The notes below the pieces were generated by a model that was not told where the DNA came from, did no database searches, and saw nothing but the letters and a program-made list of their open reading frames with translations. Below, piece by piece: positions 26,202-34,865 of a DNA stretch of 64,000 bases (position 1 is its first letter; every line of letters starts with the position of its first letter). Source of the DNA: Io17-Chloro-G2 sp965226915. Its GTDB lineage: Bacteria; Chloroflexota; Dehalococcoidia; Lucifugimonadales; UBA3495. A program made the position numbers and the translations under genes. Location of the stretch: contig CBDDEJ010000008.1 in assembly GCA_965226915.1 (NCBI GenBank), forward strand, positions 62,001 through 126,000. Direction: 5' to 3'.

Positions 26202-27925
26202 AGCCCGAATCCACCGATAGAGGGCGTGTCGCGACAGGGCGGATAGGGAAGGAAGTGCTCCTCTGAATCTGGGATAATGGTTTTATAACAGAAAACCGAC
26301 CAGAAACAAGGAGCACCCAATAGATGCGACCACGCAACCACCTCGACCGCATCCACATCACCTTCGACGACCACCGCCTGGTCAACAATGCCGGCCTGCT
26401 CCTTCCCGCCACCTTGGCCTTGCACCTCGGCCTTTCCCAACTGGTTGACCGGCGCCTGGACCTGGGCCGGGCCCCAGGCCGAGCCAACACCGGTGACAAG
26501 ATGATGACGCTGGTGGCATCTGCGTTGGCGGGCGGCGACTGCATCGACGACGCCGATGCGCTGCGCGCCGGCGGGACAGCCTGCACCCTGGGCAGTGTGC
26601 TCAAGGCGCCCTCCACCCTGGGCGCCTTCCTGCGCAGCTTTCGCTGGGGCCACGTCCGCCAACTGGACCGGGTGAGCCGCGAGTTGCTGGCCCGGGCCTG
26701 GCAGGCCGGAGCCGGACCCGGCGACGCACCATTTACCATCGACCTTGATTCGACGATCTGCGAGACCTACGGACTGGCCAAGGAGGGCGCCCGCCACCAC
26801 GGCTACACCGGCGCCCGGGGCTATCACCCGCTGTTGGCCGTCGCCGCCGGCGCCGGCGACGTGCTGATGTCCCGGCTGCGCGAGGGCCGCGCCAACACCG
26901 CCCGCGGGGCCGCCCACTTCCTGCGGGAGACGGTGGGGCGGGTGCGCTACGCTGGCGCCAGCGGGCAGATCACCCTGCGGGCCGACAGCGGCTTCTATAC
27001 CCACGCCGTGGTCGCCGTCTGCCGCAAGCTGGACGTGCGCTTCTCCATCACCATCCGCCAGCACAAAAGCCTGCGCAATCTCATCGAGGCCATACCCGAA
27101 GCTGCCTGGACGCCGATTCCCTACTGGATGGACGGCGCCGCCGCTGTGGCCGAGACGACTTATACCCCCTTCCAGAGTGAGCCGGACGCCGCGCCGGTGC
27201 GGCTCATCGTCCGGCGGGTGCAGCCGACCCCCGGTTCCCAACTGGCCCCCTTCGCCACCTACAGTTATCACGGCTTCATCACCGACCGGGACGGAGAGAC
27301 CCTGGAACTGGAGGCCGACCACCGCGGCCACGCCGAGATCGAGAATGCGATACGCAACCTCAAGTACGGCGTCGGGTTGAACCACATGCCGTCCGGCCGC
27401 TTCGCCGCCAACGGCGCCTGGCTGGCCGTCCAGGTGATGGCCCACAACCTGGCCCGCTGGACCGCGCGCATCGGCCTGGGCGAGCAGATCGTGACCACCA
27501 AGACCCTCAGGCGACGGTTCTTCTCCCTGGCCGGACGGCTCACCCGCTCGGCGCGCCGCCTCACCCTGCATCTGCCCCAGCGCTGGCCTTGGGAAACCCA
27601 GTTCAGTCGCGCCCTGGCCCGGCTGCGCGCCCTGCCACTCCCAGCCTGACGACCCGTCTGCAACTGACCCGCCATCCGGCCAACTGAACGTCCCGGCAAA
27701 CTCGCGCCAGTCCCGGTCCGCGAGCGCCTCTTCCCGTGTCCTATCCCGCCATCTCGCTCAGCACAGCCACTGCAGACCGCCATCGGCGCCCCCAAAAGCG
27801 CCTGCGACCGCCCGCCAACCTCCCGTCTACCCGAATTCGAGCCCGGATCATCGCGCCTGCAACTCCCTCCCCCCTCTTCCGCTGTCCTCACCCCCTCCAT
27901 CCGGGTCCATCGGTGGATTCGGACT
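26202..27925 (+). mobile_element. IS1380-family insertion sequence, copy 2
   Basis: Same length (1,724 bp), ends and orientation as the copy at 12656, with only a few base differences. It stands 146 bp before the start of the molybdopterin hydroxylase gene and may supply or remove upstream signals. With copy 1 it brackets about 11.8 kb of DNA. Confidence 0.9.
26324..27649 (+). CDS. IS1380-family transposase
   Basis: 441 residues, near-identical to the product at 12778. It carries the same DDE motifs (FTIDLDSTICETYG, ITLRADSGFYT, HAEIENAIRNLKYG) and the same AAGGAG ribosome site. Differences seen: Gly for Ser in the YTxARGYH segment, Pro for Leu in GSQLAxFA, and Gly for Arg in SYHxF and HRxHAE. 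None removes a catalytic residue. Probably active. Confidence 0.93.
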   Translation: MRPRNHLDRIHITFDDHRLVNNAGLLLPATLALHLGLSQLVDRRLDLGRAPGRANTGDKMMTLVASALAGGDCIDDADALRAGGTACTLGSVLKAPSTLGAFLRSFRWGHVRQLDRVSRELLARAWQAGAGPGDAPFTIDLDSTICETYGLAKEGARHHGYTGARGYHPLLAVAAGAGDVLMSRLREGRANTARGAAHFLRETVGRVRYAGASGQITLRADSGFYTHAVVAVCRKLDVRFSITIRQHKSLRNLIEAIPEAAWTPIPYWMDGAAAVAETTYTPFQSEPDAAPVRLIVRRVQPTPGSQLAPFATYSYHGFITDRDGETLELEADHRGHAEIENAIRNLKYGVGLNHMPSGRFAANGAWLAVQVMAHNLARWTARIGLGEQIVTTKTLRRRFFSLAGRLTRSARRLTLHLPQRWPWETQFSRALARLRALPLPA

Positions 27926-28071
27926 AAGGGGGGCAGCGAAAACGGATGTGGTTTTTGATTTGACCGGCCATGCTAGTGGGGAGGCTATACGCCTGGCCTG
28001 TGCGCCAGGTCAGTGTGATAGAATTCTTGGTGCTTCCCCAGAGATTAACCATTATTAGATGGGGGTTTGTG

Positions 28072-30336
28072 ATGGCGACAAACATCGTTCTTTCCAATAC
28101 CGAATACAAGGTCGTGGGAACGCGACCTATCAGGCATGATGGCACCGACAAAGTGACTGGCCGGGCAAAATACGGAGGCGACTTCCTAACGGCTGATCTG
28201 CTCCACGGAAAGGTCCTGCGCAGCCCTCACGCCCACGCCCGGATCAAATCCATAGATGTGAGCAAGGCGCTGGCCTCACCGGGGGTCTATGCCGTGATCA
28301 CGGCCGAAGACCTGCCCGTGGGCAGAAACGCCGAAGTTTCCCAGGCCACCCGGTTCGCTTGTCAACGCTTGATGGCTCAGGAAAAGGTCTTGTTCAAAGG
28401 ACACGCGGTTGCCGCGTTGGCGGCCGCCAGTGACCACGAAGCTGAAACCGCTCTGGGATTGATCACCGTCGAGTACGAAACATTGACCCCGGTGATGGAT
28501 GTCGTCGGATCCATGAAGAACGGATCCACGTTGCTCCACGACGACGTGACCACCACGGAGTTGGGAGAGAAAACGGACAAAGCCAGCAACGTCGCCACCC
28601 ACCTTCGGTTTGAACTGGGGGACCTGGACAAAGGGTTCGCCGAGGCCGATGTCGTGGTGGAGCGGGAATTTACCACATCCACGGTGCATCAGGGTTACAT
28701 CGAACCCCAAAATGCAGCCGCCCTTTGGAACGCCGATGGCCACTTGACCATCTGGACCAGCACCCAGGGCGCGTTTACCGCCCGGGAAGAGCTATCCGCG
28801 GCGCTGGACCTGCCCGTTTCCAGGATCAAAGTGGTACCCATGGAGATCGGCGGTGGCTTTGGCGGTAAGATCCCAATATATCTGGAGCCGTTGGCCGCCC
28901 TGCTGTCCAAGAAAACCGGCCGGGCGGTAAAGATGCTGATGTCACGATCGGAAGTGTTTGAATGCACGGGACCCACATCAGGCACCTATATCAAGGTCAA
29001 GATGGGGGCCACCAAGGACGGGAAGATCACCGCGGCGGACGGCTACCTGGCTTACGAGGCCGGCGCTTTTCCGGGGTCCATGGTATCCGCCGGCGCCCAG
29101 TGCATTTTTGCCCCCTACGAGATTGATAATGTGCGGGTCGATGGCTATGACGTGGTGGTGAACAAGCCCAAGACCATGGCTTACCGGGCGCCCGCCGCTC
29201 CCAACGCCGCCTTCGCCGGCGAGTCGGTGGTGGACGAGATTTGCGAAAAACTGGGCATGGACCCCATCGAGTTCCGCCTGCTTAACGCATCGAAAGAAGG
29301 CACCCGGAGGGTCGACGGGCCCACCTTCCCGGTCGTCGGCAACGTGGAAACCCTAGAGGCGGCCAAAAATAGCGCCCAATACAAGAATCCTCTGAATGGC
29401 AAGTTCCGTGGCCGCGGCGTGGCTTCAGGATTCTGGTTCAACATCGGCCTGCAATCCAGTTGCGCCATCAGCGTCAACGCCGATGGGACCATCAATCTGG
29501 TGGAAGGCTCCACCGACATCGGCGGCTCCCGGGTCTCCATAGCCATGCAGGCGGCTGAAGTCCTAGGGATTCCCGCCGAGGCCGTGCGACCCAGCGTAGG
29601 AGACACCGAGTCGGTCGGCTACACCTTCCTGACCGGAGGCAGCCGCACCACCTACGCCACCGGATTCGCCGCCCATGATTGCGCCCAGGAGATCAAACAG
29701 AAGATGATCGAACGTGCCGGCACGATCTGGGAAGTTTCCCACGAGGACATCGAGTTGGTGGACGGGGTCTTCCAGCACAGATCCGACCCGGATCTCAAGT
29801 TGAGCTTTGCTGATTTGGCCGGCCGCCTCAACGGCACCGGCGGACCCATCTCCAGCCAGGTCAGCGTGGACCCACGCCGGGCTGGCGGCGCTTTCAGCAC
29901 CCACATCGTCGACGTGGAAGTGGACCCGGAAACCGGAAAGGTAGATATTTTGGACTACACCGCCGTCCAGGACGCCGGCAAAGCCATCCACCCCAGCTAC
30001 GTCGAAGGACAAATGCAGGGTGGAGTGGTCCAGGGCATCGGCTGGGCCTTGAATGAGGAATACGTCTTCGATAAGGAAGGCCGGATGGAGAATTCCAGCT
30101 TCCTTGATTACCGGATGCCCACCAGCCTGGACTTGCCCATGATCAGCACCGTCATTGTCGAGGTGGCCAATCCTGGACATCCTTACGGAGTGCGAGGAGT
30201 AGGAGAGGTTCCTATAGTGCCGCCCATGGCCGCCATCGCCAACGCCATTTCTGATGCCTTGGGTGTCCGGATGGACCACTTGCCCATGTCGCCAGCCCAC
30301 ATACTGGAAGCCCTGTGGGAAAAGGAAGGGAAATAA
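28072..30336 (+). CDS. Molybdopterin hydroxylase large subunit (xanthine/CO dehydrogenase family)
   Basis: 754 residues from ATG 28072. The N-terminal domain (RPIRHDGTDKVTGRAKYGGDF, VLRSPHAHARI) is the a/b hammerhead. Family motifs follow: GGGFGGK, the MAYRAPAAPNAAFAGESVVDE region of the cofactor-binding domain, VEGSTDIGGSRVS, and the catalytic Glu motif GVRGVGEVPIVPPMAAI near the C-terminus. It hydroxylates a small carbon or aromatic substrate; which one is unknown. The Fe-S and FAD subunits usually encoded next to it are absent on both sides, so it may pair with distant genes or IS1380 may have split an operon. The CMD and barrel genes downstream suggest a catabolic unit. Confidence 0.85.
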   Translation: MATNIVLSNTEYKVVGTRPIRHDGTDKVTGRAKYGGDFLTADLLHGKVLRSPHAHARIKSIDVSKALASPGVYAVITAEDLPVGRNAEVSQATRFACQRLMAQEKVLFKGHAVAALAAASDHEAETALGLITVEYETLTPVMDVVGSMKNGSTLLHDDVTTTELGEKTDKASNVATHLRFELGDLDKGFAEADVVVEREFTTSTVHQGYIEPQNAAALWNADGHLTIWTSTQGAFTAREELSAALDLPVSRIKVVPMEIGGGFGGKIPIYLEPLAALLSKKTGRAVKMLMSRSEVFECTGPTSGTYIKVKMGATKDGKITAADGYLAYEAGAFPGSMVSAGAQCIFAPYEIDNVRVDGYDVVVNKPKTMAYRAPAAPNAAFAGESVVDEICEKLGMDPIEFRLLNASKEGTRRVDGPTFPVVGNVETLEAAKNSAQYKNPLNGKFRGRGVASGFWFNIGLQSSCAISVNADGTINLVEGSTDIGGSRVSIAMQAAEVLGIPAEAVRPSVGDTESVGYTFLTGGSRTTYATGFAAHDCAQEIKQKMIERAGTIWEVSHEDIELVDGVFQHRSDPDLKLSFADLAGRLNGTGGPISSQVSVDPRRAGGAFSTHIVDVEVDPETGKVDILDYTAVQDAGKAIHPSYVEGQMQGGVVQGIGWALNEEYVFDKEGRMENSSFLDYRMPTSLDLPMISTVIVEVANPGHPYGVRGVGEVPIVPPMAAIANAISDALGVRMDHLPMSPAHILEALWEKEGK

Positions 30337-30486
30337 GCCAACTGCCCCTCGTGAGGCTACAAAAACGTAAACACGGGTATGTGGCTAGCCCCGTTCAATC
30401 CTAAGTGCCTTTCGACGGACCGGCCATATTAGTCAACCGGTCCCAAAAATCAAAATAGGCTTAGTCTTCAAAGCCGTGGTTCTACA

Positions 30487-30518
30487 AGCCCGTCCTGAGC
30501 CGGGCCGAAGGGCTCACC
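30487..30518. repeat. Dispersed intergenic repeat, short copy
   Basis: AAGCCCGTCCTGAGC, CGGGCC and GAAGGGCTCACC form the same modules as the copy at 20355, in reverse order. It lies in the 221-bp space between the hydroxylase and CMD genes, where no other feature was seen apart from the GAGGAGG leader of the next gene. Confidence 0.7.
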
Positions 30519-30557
30519 AACCAACCAACATCAACCAGCCAGAGGAGGCGCCAGCAT

Positions 30558-31106
30558 ATGGCAAGAGTACCCATCACCACTCGGGATTCAATGAGCCCTG
30601 AAGGTATCAAGGTCTGGGACGACATCGAAAGCAGCCGGGGAGGCGTCGCCCGCAACTACGCGGCCATCCTCAACAATCCCCAAGCCGCAGGAAGCTTGGC
30701 CGGGTTGGGCGGATACGCCCGGTATGAAACTCCCTTGGACCTCCGCATCAAGACATTGGCTGTCCTCACCGCCGCTCGAGAGGCGGGCGGACATTACGTG
30801 TGGACCGTGAACCAGCGGGGCGCCAAAGAAGCGGGCATTTCCGACGACATTGTCGCGGCGATTCGCGAGTTTCGCGCTCCAGTGGGTCTGGAGCCAGCCG
30901 ACGCCAACGTGGTCCAGTTTGTCATCGAGATACTTCGCCAGCATCGCGTTTCCGACGCCACCTTCCAGGCTTTGAAAGCCCAGATCGGCGACGCCGGCAT
31001 CATCGACGTTTTGGTGGTGTCCGGTTACTACCACACCCTGGCCCATACATTGCAGGCGCTGGAAGTGGAGCTTCCCGACGGAATAACTTCGGCGTTGACT
31101 TATTAG
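30558..31106 (+). CDS. Carboxymuconolactone decarboxylase (CMD) family protein
   Basis: A 182-residue alpha-helical protein with the CMD fold signature: NPQAAGSLAGLGGYARYETPLDLRIKTLAVLTAAREAGGHYVWTVNQRGAKEAGIS. The usual AhpD CxxC pair is absent, so a peroxidase reductase role is unlikely; a decarboxylase-like or structural role is open. GAGGAGG precedes the ATG by 11 nt. It follows the molybdopterin hydroxylase by 221 bp on the same strand and may share its pathway. Confidence 0.82.
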   Translation: MARVPITTRDSMSPEGIKVWDDIESSRGGVARNYAAILNNPQAAGSLAGLGGYARYETPLDLRIKTLAVLTAAREAGGHYVWTVNQRGAKEAGISDDIVAAIREFRAPVGLEPADANVVQFVIEILRQHRVSDATFQALKAQIGDAGIIDVLVVSGYYHTLAHTLQALEVELPDGITSALTY

Positions 31107-31336
31107 CTAGCGGGCGATTCAGAACAGAGTCTACGAAACCTAGAAGACAAAAAGGAGCGGCCGGACCGCCGAAGCGGAAGAGCCGCTGAAGGAGCGGCTA
31201 CCCGGTCGCTGAGGGGATTATTCTATTCCTGAGGCCGGCTAGGGTCAACTGTCCAAGCCGTACCGCCGCCTGTCCGTAGCCCATCGAAGCCTCCACAATC
31301 GAAACTCCAAATTGAACTCTTAGGAGGCCCTACGCC

Positions 31337-31648
31337 ATGGCCGATTATATTTACCTGGTGCAAATGGACATACCGGAAAGCCTGGAGGATGAGTTCAACC
31401 GAATCTACGACACCCAACACGTGCCCAACATAATCAAGGCCTCAGGGGTTCACGGTTGCACCCGTTTCAAACTGGAGTCGGCTGACGTTGACGGCGTGGC
31501 CCGATATGCGGCCGTCTACGATATCGACTCACCGGGAGTGCCGGAAAGCGACGGTTGGAAAGCGGAATCAGAGAAGGGGGACTGGGCGTCGCAGATTCGG
31601 CCCCATACCACCAACCGCACTCACATCACATATAAACGCGTCGGCTGA
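31337..31648 (+). CDS. Dimeric alpha/beta-barrel (EthD-like) small protein
   Basis: A 103-residue single-domain protein: YIYLVQMDIPESLEDEFNRIYDTQHVPNI, then the VHGCTRFKLES turn and YAAVYDIDSP. It matches each half of the tandem protein at 24585 in pattern. Members of this superfamily usually dimerise and act on small organic substrates or protect pathways. AGGAGG stands 9 nt before the ATG. The preceding 230 bp (31107-31336) holds no gene. Confidence 0.68.
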   Translation: MADYIYLVQMDIPESLEDEFNRIYDTQHVPNIIKASGVHGCTRFKLESADVDGVARYAAVYDIDSPGVPESDGWKAESEKGDWASQIRPHTTNRTHITYKRVG

Positions 31649-31714
31649 AATGAGGCCCCGAGTCCGGGGGAGATACTTGATGCGCGGGTGACCCTAAGGT
31701 GTAATTCGCCTGGC

Positions 31715-31957
31715 CTACCCGGCCGACACGGCCGACACGCAAGTAATGGTGCGGACCACCCCATGGATCCTTTGCACCATCCCGGTGACTAGGTCGGCGA
31801 CGGCGCCCATGTCGTCCGCGGCTATCAGGGTGATCACATCAAATGGGCCGGTGATGATATCGCAGGAGACCACTCCTTCCAAGGCGCGCAGTTCCCCCAC
31901 CACGTTTTTTACGCTCCCCACTTGGGTCTCTATCAATATGAAAGCCCTGCTTGCCAC
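31715..31957 (-). CDS. Stand-alone Lrp/AsnC ligand-binding domain protein
   Basis: An 80-residue protein with the RAM/AsnC ligand-binding pattern: AFILIETQVGSVKNVVGELRALEGV, then CDIITGPFDVITLIAADDMGAVADLVTGMVQRIHGVV. There is no DNA-binding helix-turn-helix, so it may bind a small molecule or another Lrp protein. GTG at 31957 is chosen because AGGAGG lies 9 nt upstream; the frame stays open much further but with low-complexity basic sequence. The next gene on the same strand, ridA, ends 62 bp upstream. Confidence 0.8.
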   Translation of the reverse strand: MASRAFILIETQVGSVKNVVGELRALEGVVSCDIITGPFDVITLIAADDMGAVADLVTGMVQRIHGVVRTITCVSAVSAG

Positions 31958-32018
31958 CCTGTGACGCCTCCTTTTTACGGCCGGAGCGGATTCCCGAAGC
32001 AGTTTCCCGGAGCGGCTT

Positions 32019-32405
32019 CTAAGTTGGGATGCAGGCGGTGGACGTGATCTCCACCAGGTTGTCGGGCGCGCCGAAGTTGACAATGATGGCCGTCCTGGCG
32101 GGCCTGTCGGTGACGAAATACTCCCCGTAGACCTCATTGAATCCGGGAAGGTCCTCGGCCTTGGAAACGTAACAGGTGTTGGTCATCACGTTATCCAGGT
32201 TGGTGCCGGCGGCTTCCAGAATGAGTTTTATCCGTTCCAGCGTGTAGCGGGTCTGCTCTTTTATGTCCTTGCCAACTTCTCCGGTCTCAGGGTGCCTTCC
32301 GGTGCAGCCTTGCACAAAAACCAGATTGCCAAAACTGGTGGCCTGGGAAAGAAGGCCCCGGCCAGGGGTCAGCGCATCGGAAGAGATGATTTCTTTGCTT
32401 GGCAT
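32019..32405 (-). CDS. RidA-family imine/enamine deaminase
   Basis: A 128-residue YjgF/RidA protein. Signature segments: LLSQATSFGNLVFVQGCTG, YTLERIKLILEAAGTNLDNVMTNTCYV, and the C-terminal DRPARTAIIVNF with VEITSTACIP, which carry the substrate-binding Arg and the active-site Glu. It forms trimers and hydrolyses reactive enamines from PLP enzymes. No threonine deaminase gene is nearby. Divergent from the EF-G-like gene. Confidence 0.88.
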   Translation of the reverse strand: MPSKEIISSDALTPGRGLLSQATSFGNLVFVQGCTGRHPETGEVGKDIKEQTRYTLERIKLILEAAGTNLDNVMTNTCYVSKAEDLPGFNEVYGEYFVTDRPARTAIIVNFGAPDNLVEITSTACIPT

Positions 32406-32745
32406 GTCAATGCTCCTGGTTGGCGAAAATCGCCTGCGGTAGGGCTTGAGCCAGTTCCTCAGGCTTTAGGTTTTAGACGAGGGGTTTCGGGCGAGGGGTC
32501 TCGCCGGAGCTTGGGTCGTCCCATTGTCGTCCCATTATAGATGGAGAGGAAACGGTGTCAAATCAAATCATGTTGCGTTAAAGCCGCCGGTGACGCTAAA
32601 ATGGCCGAAGGAGCTGGGCGCATCACAGGCTAGACTCCACCCTTTAATATCCCACGGGATATTCCGTCATGAATATCCGGTCTGGAATTGCAATACTGAT
32701 CGGCCGGCGCGCTGGCTTAGACTTGTAAGCGGAGGGTAAAGTTCA
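32406..32745. other. Divergent intergenic region between ridA and EF-G-like gene
   Basis: About 340 bp without a gene. GGAGGG lies ahead of the EF-G-like ATG. No convincing -35/-10 pair, riboswitch or repeat was identified, although both genes must draw promoters from here. A short palindrome-like ATCCCACGGGAT is present near 32648. Confidence 0.45.
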
Positions 32746-34761
32746 ATGCCCAATACAGATGTCAGTAACCTTCGAAATGTGGCGTTGTTGTCTCACAGCG
32801 GGGTGGGTAAGACCACCTTGGCTGAGATTCTACTTTTCAACGCCAAAGCCACCACCCGCGTCGGAAGAATTGAAGACGGAAATACGGTCTCCGACTTCGA
32901 GCCGGAAGAGATCAAGAGGAACGCCAGCATCCAGACCACACTGGTCGCCTGCGTCAGCGGCGAGAGCAAGGTCAATTTCCTAGATACCCCCGGATATGAA
33001 GACTTCCAGGCGGAGGTCGCCAGCGCACTGCGTGTGGTGGAAAGCTCCGTCATCTTAGTCGCTGCCCCTTCTGGCGTGGACGTTGGCACTGAACGCTCGT
33101 GGGACATGAGCCGCGCCGCCGACCTTCCCCGGATGTTCTTGGTCAACAAGATGGACCGGGAAAACGCCAGCTTTTCCAAATGCGTCGCCGATATCCAGGG
33201 CACCTTCGGCAATAATTGCGTGCCTTTCCAGGTGCCTCTGGGAGAGGCTCAAGATTTCACCGGTGTGGTCAGCGTCGTGCATCCGCCTTCTGACGCACCC
33301 GCCGATGTGGCCGCTGAGATAGAAGCGGCGCGGGAACGCCTGATTGAGGCCGCCGCGGAATGCGATGACGCCCTGGCCGACAAATACTTGGAAGGCGAAA
33401 CCCTAACAGACCAAGAGATCCTCGCCGCCGTCCGCAAGGGGGTTTCCAGCGGTGATCTGATTCCCATTTTGGCCAGTTCCGCCACCGCCAATCTGGGAGT
33501 GGATGAGTTCTTGGAGACGGTCCTGGAATTCCTTCCTTCGCCGGCCGGCGCGACGCCGGACACCGAGCCCGACCCTACGGCTTCCCTAGCGGCGCTGGTT
33601 TTCAAAACCACCGCCGATCCCTTCGTGGGTAAGTTGTCCATATTCCGGGTTTACCAGGGTACTATCAAGAGCAACTCCGAGGTCTGGAACTCCAACCGGG
33701 AACAATCGGAGCGCATCGGCCAACTTTACTTGCCCAGAGGCAAGAGCCAAGAAAATGTGACGGACGTGGCCGCCGGCGACATAGGCGCCATCGGAAAGCT
33801 TTCAGCCACCATCACTGGGGACACCCTATCGGCTCGAGACAATGCCGTCACTTTCCCTGCCATAGAGTTCCCTAGCGGTTACTACAGCGTCGCCGTCTCC
33901 CCAGCCACTAAAGCCGACCTGGACAAGATGTCAACGTCCTTAAGCCGAATCACCGAAGAAGATCCGAGCTTGCGTTTCTCCAGAGACACAGGCACCGGCG
34001 AAAGTATCTTGACCGGATTGGGAGAGGCGCAGATAGACGTAGCCCTAGACCGCATCCGCCGTAAGTTCGGCGCCGATCTGAAGGCCAGGCTTCCCAGAGT
34101 GGCTTACCGGGAAACGATCACCCAGATAACCAAAAGCGAATACCGCCACAAGAAACAGTCCGGTGGCCACGGCCAGTACGGCCACGTTCGGCTCCGGCTG
34201 GAGCCTAGGGATAGGGATCAGGGTTTTGCGTTCGGTTCCGAAGTCACCGGCGGATCCGTGCCCAAAGAATACATTCCATCGGTGGAAAAGGGTGTCACCA
34301 AGGCCTTGGACGCAGGTGTATTGGCAGGTTTCCCAATAGTCGACATCAAAGCCATACTCTATGACGGCAGCTACCACGACGTGGATTCATCTGGGATGTC
34401 CTTCGAGATCGCCAGCAGCCAGGCGTTGCGAGTCGGCCTCGCGGACGCCAGTCCGATCCTGTTGGAACCCGTGATGAAGCTCAGCGTCACCACTCCCGAC
34501 GGATACACCGGCGACGTAATGAGCGACCTAAACACCAAACGCAGCCGTATACTGGGGATGACTCCTGGGGACACCTCCACATTGATCGAGGCGGAAGTGC
34601 CGTTGTCCGAGGTTCAGAGGTACGCCCAAGACCTTCGCTCTGTGACCCAAGGCCGGGGCACGTACACCTTGGAATTCGACCACTACGACCCGGTGCCAGC
34701 CAACCTGGAACCCAAGGTCATTGAGGATGCCAAGCGGGCCAAGGAGGGGGAAAAGGCCTAG
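32746..34761 (+). CDS. Elongation factor G-like GTPase (EF-G2/FusA2 type)
   Basis: 671 residues with EF-G domain order: GTPase domain (G1 SHSGVGKTT at 16-24, G3 DTPGY at 79-83, G4 NKMD at 133-136), translation barrel, domain III, then domain IV (HKKQSGGHGQYGHVRLRLEP) and a C-terminal domain (EPVMKLSVTTPDGYTGDVMSDLNTKR). The catalytic His that follows DTPG in canonical EF-G is Tyr here, as in EF-G-like paralogues such as mycobacterial FusA2. It is unlikely to be the sole translocase; ribosome-linked regulatory or recycling roles are possible. An intrinsic terminator follows. Confidence 0.88.
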   Translation: MPNTDVSNLRNVALLSHSGVGKTTLAEILLFNAKATTRVGRIEDGNTVSDFEPEEIKRNASIQTTLVACVSGESKVNFLDTPGYEDFQAEVASALRVVESSVILVAAPSGVDVGTERSWDMSRAADLPRMFLVNKMDRENASFSKCVADIQGTFGNNCVPFQVPLGEAQDFTGVVSVVHPPSDAPADVAAEIEAARERLIEAAAECDDALADKYLEGETLTDQEILAAVRKGVSSGDLIPILASSATANLGVDEFLETVLEFLPSPAGATPDTEPDPTASLAALVFKTTADPFVGKLSIFRVYQGTIKSNSEVWNSNREQSERIGQLYLPRGKSQENVTDVAAGDIGAIGKLSATITGDTLSARDNAVTFPAIEFPSGYYSVAVSPATKADLDKMSTSLSRITEEDPSLRFSRDTGTGESILTGLGEAQIDVALDRIRRKFGADLKARLPRVAYRETITQITKSEYRHKKQSGGHGQYGHVRLRLEPRDRDQGFAFGSEVTGGSVPKEYIPSVEKGVTKALDAGVLAGFPIVDIKAILYDGSYHDVDSSGMSFEIASSQALRVGLADASPILLEPVMKLSVTTPDGYTGDVMSDLNTKRSRILGMTPGDTSTLIEAEVPLSEVQRYAQDLRSVTQGRGTYTLEFDHYDPVPANLEPKVIEDAKRAKEGEKA

Positions 34762-34798
34762 ACCCGGCACGCGGTCCTTAATAGCCCAGGTAAAACGT

Positions 34799-34832
34799 GG
34801 AAGGGGCCGGATGACCGGCCCCTTCCGATTTT
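34799..34832 (+). terminator. Intrinsic terminator after EF-G-like gene
   Basis: GGAAGGGGCCGG and CCGGCCCCTTCC form a 12-bp stem with loop ATGA, followed by GATTTTAAT. On the reverse strand it would also serve the end of the mutase gene at 34866 if transcribed past it. Confidence 0.85.
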
Positions 34833-34865
34833 AATACTTGGTCAGAACGCCATCGCGGACTGGGT

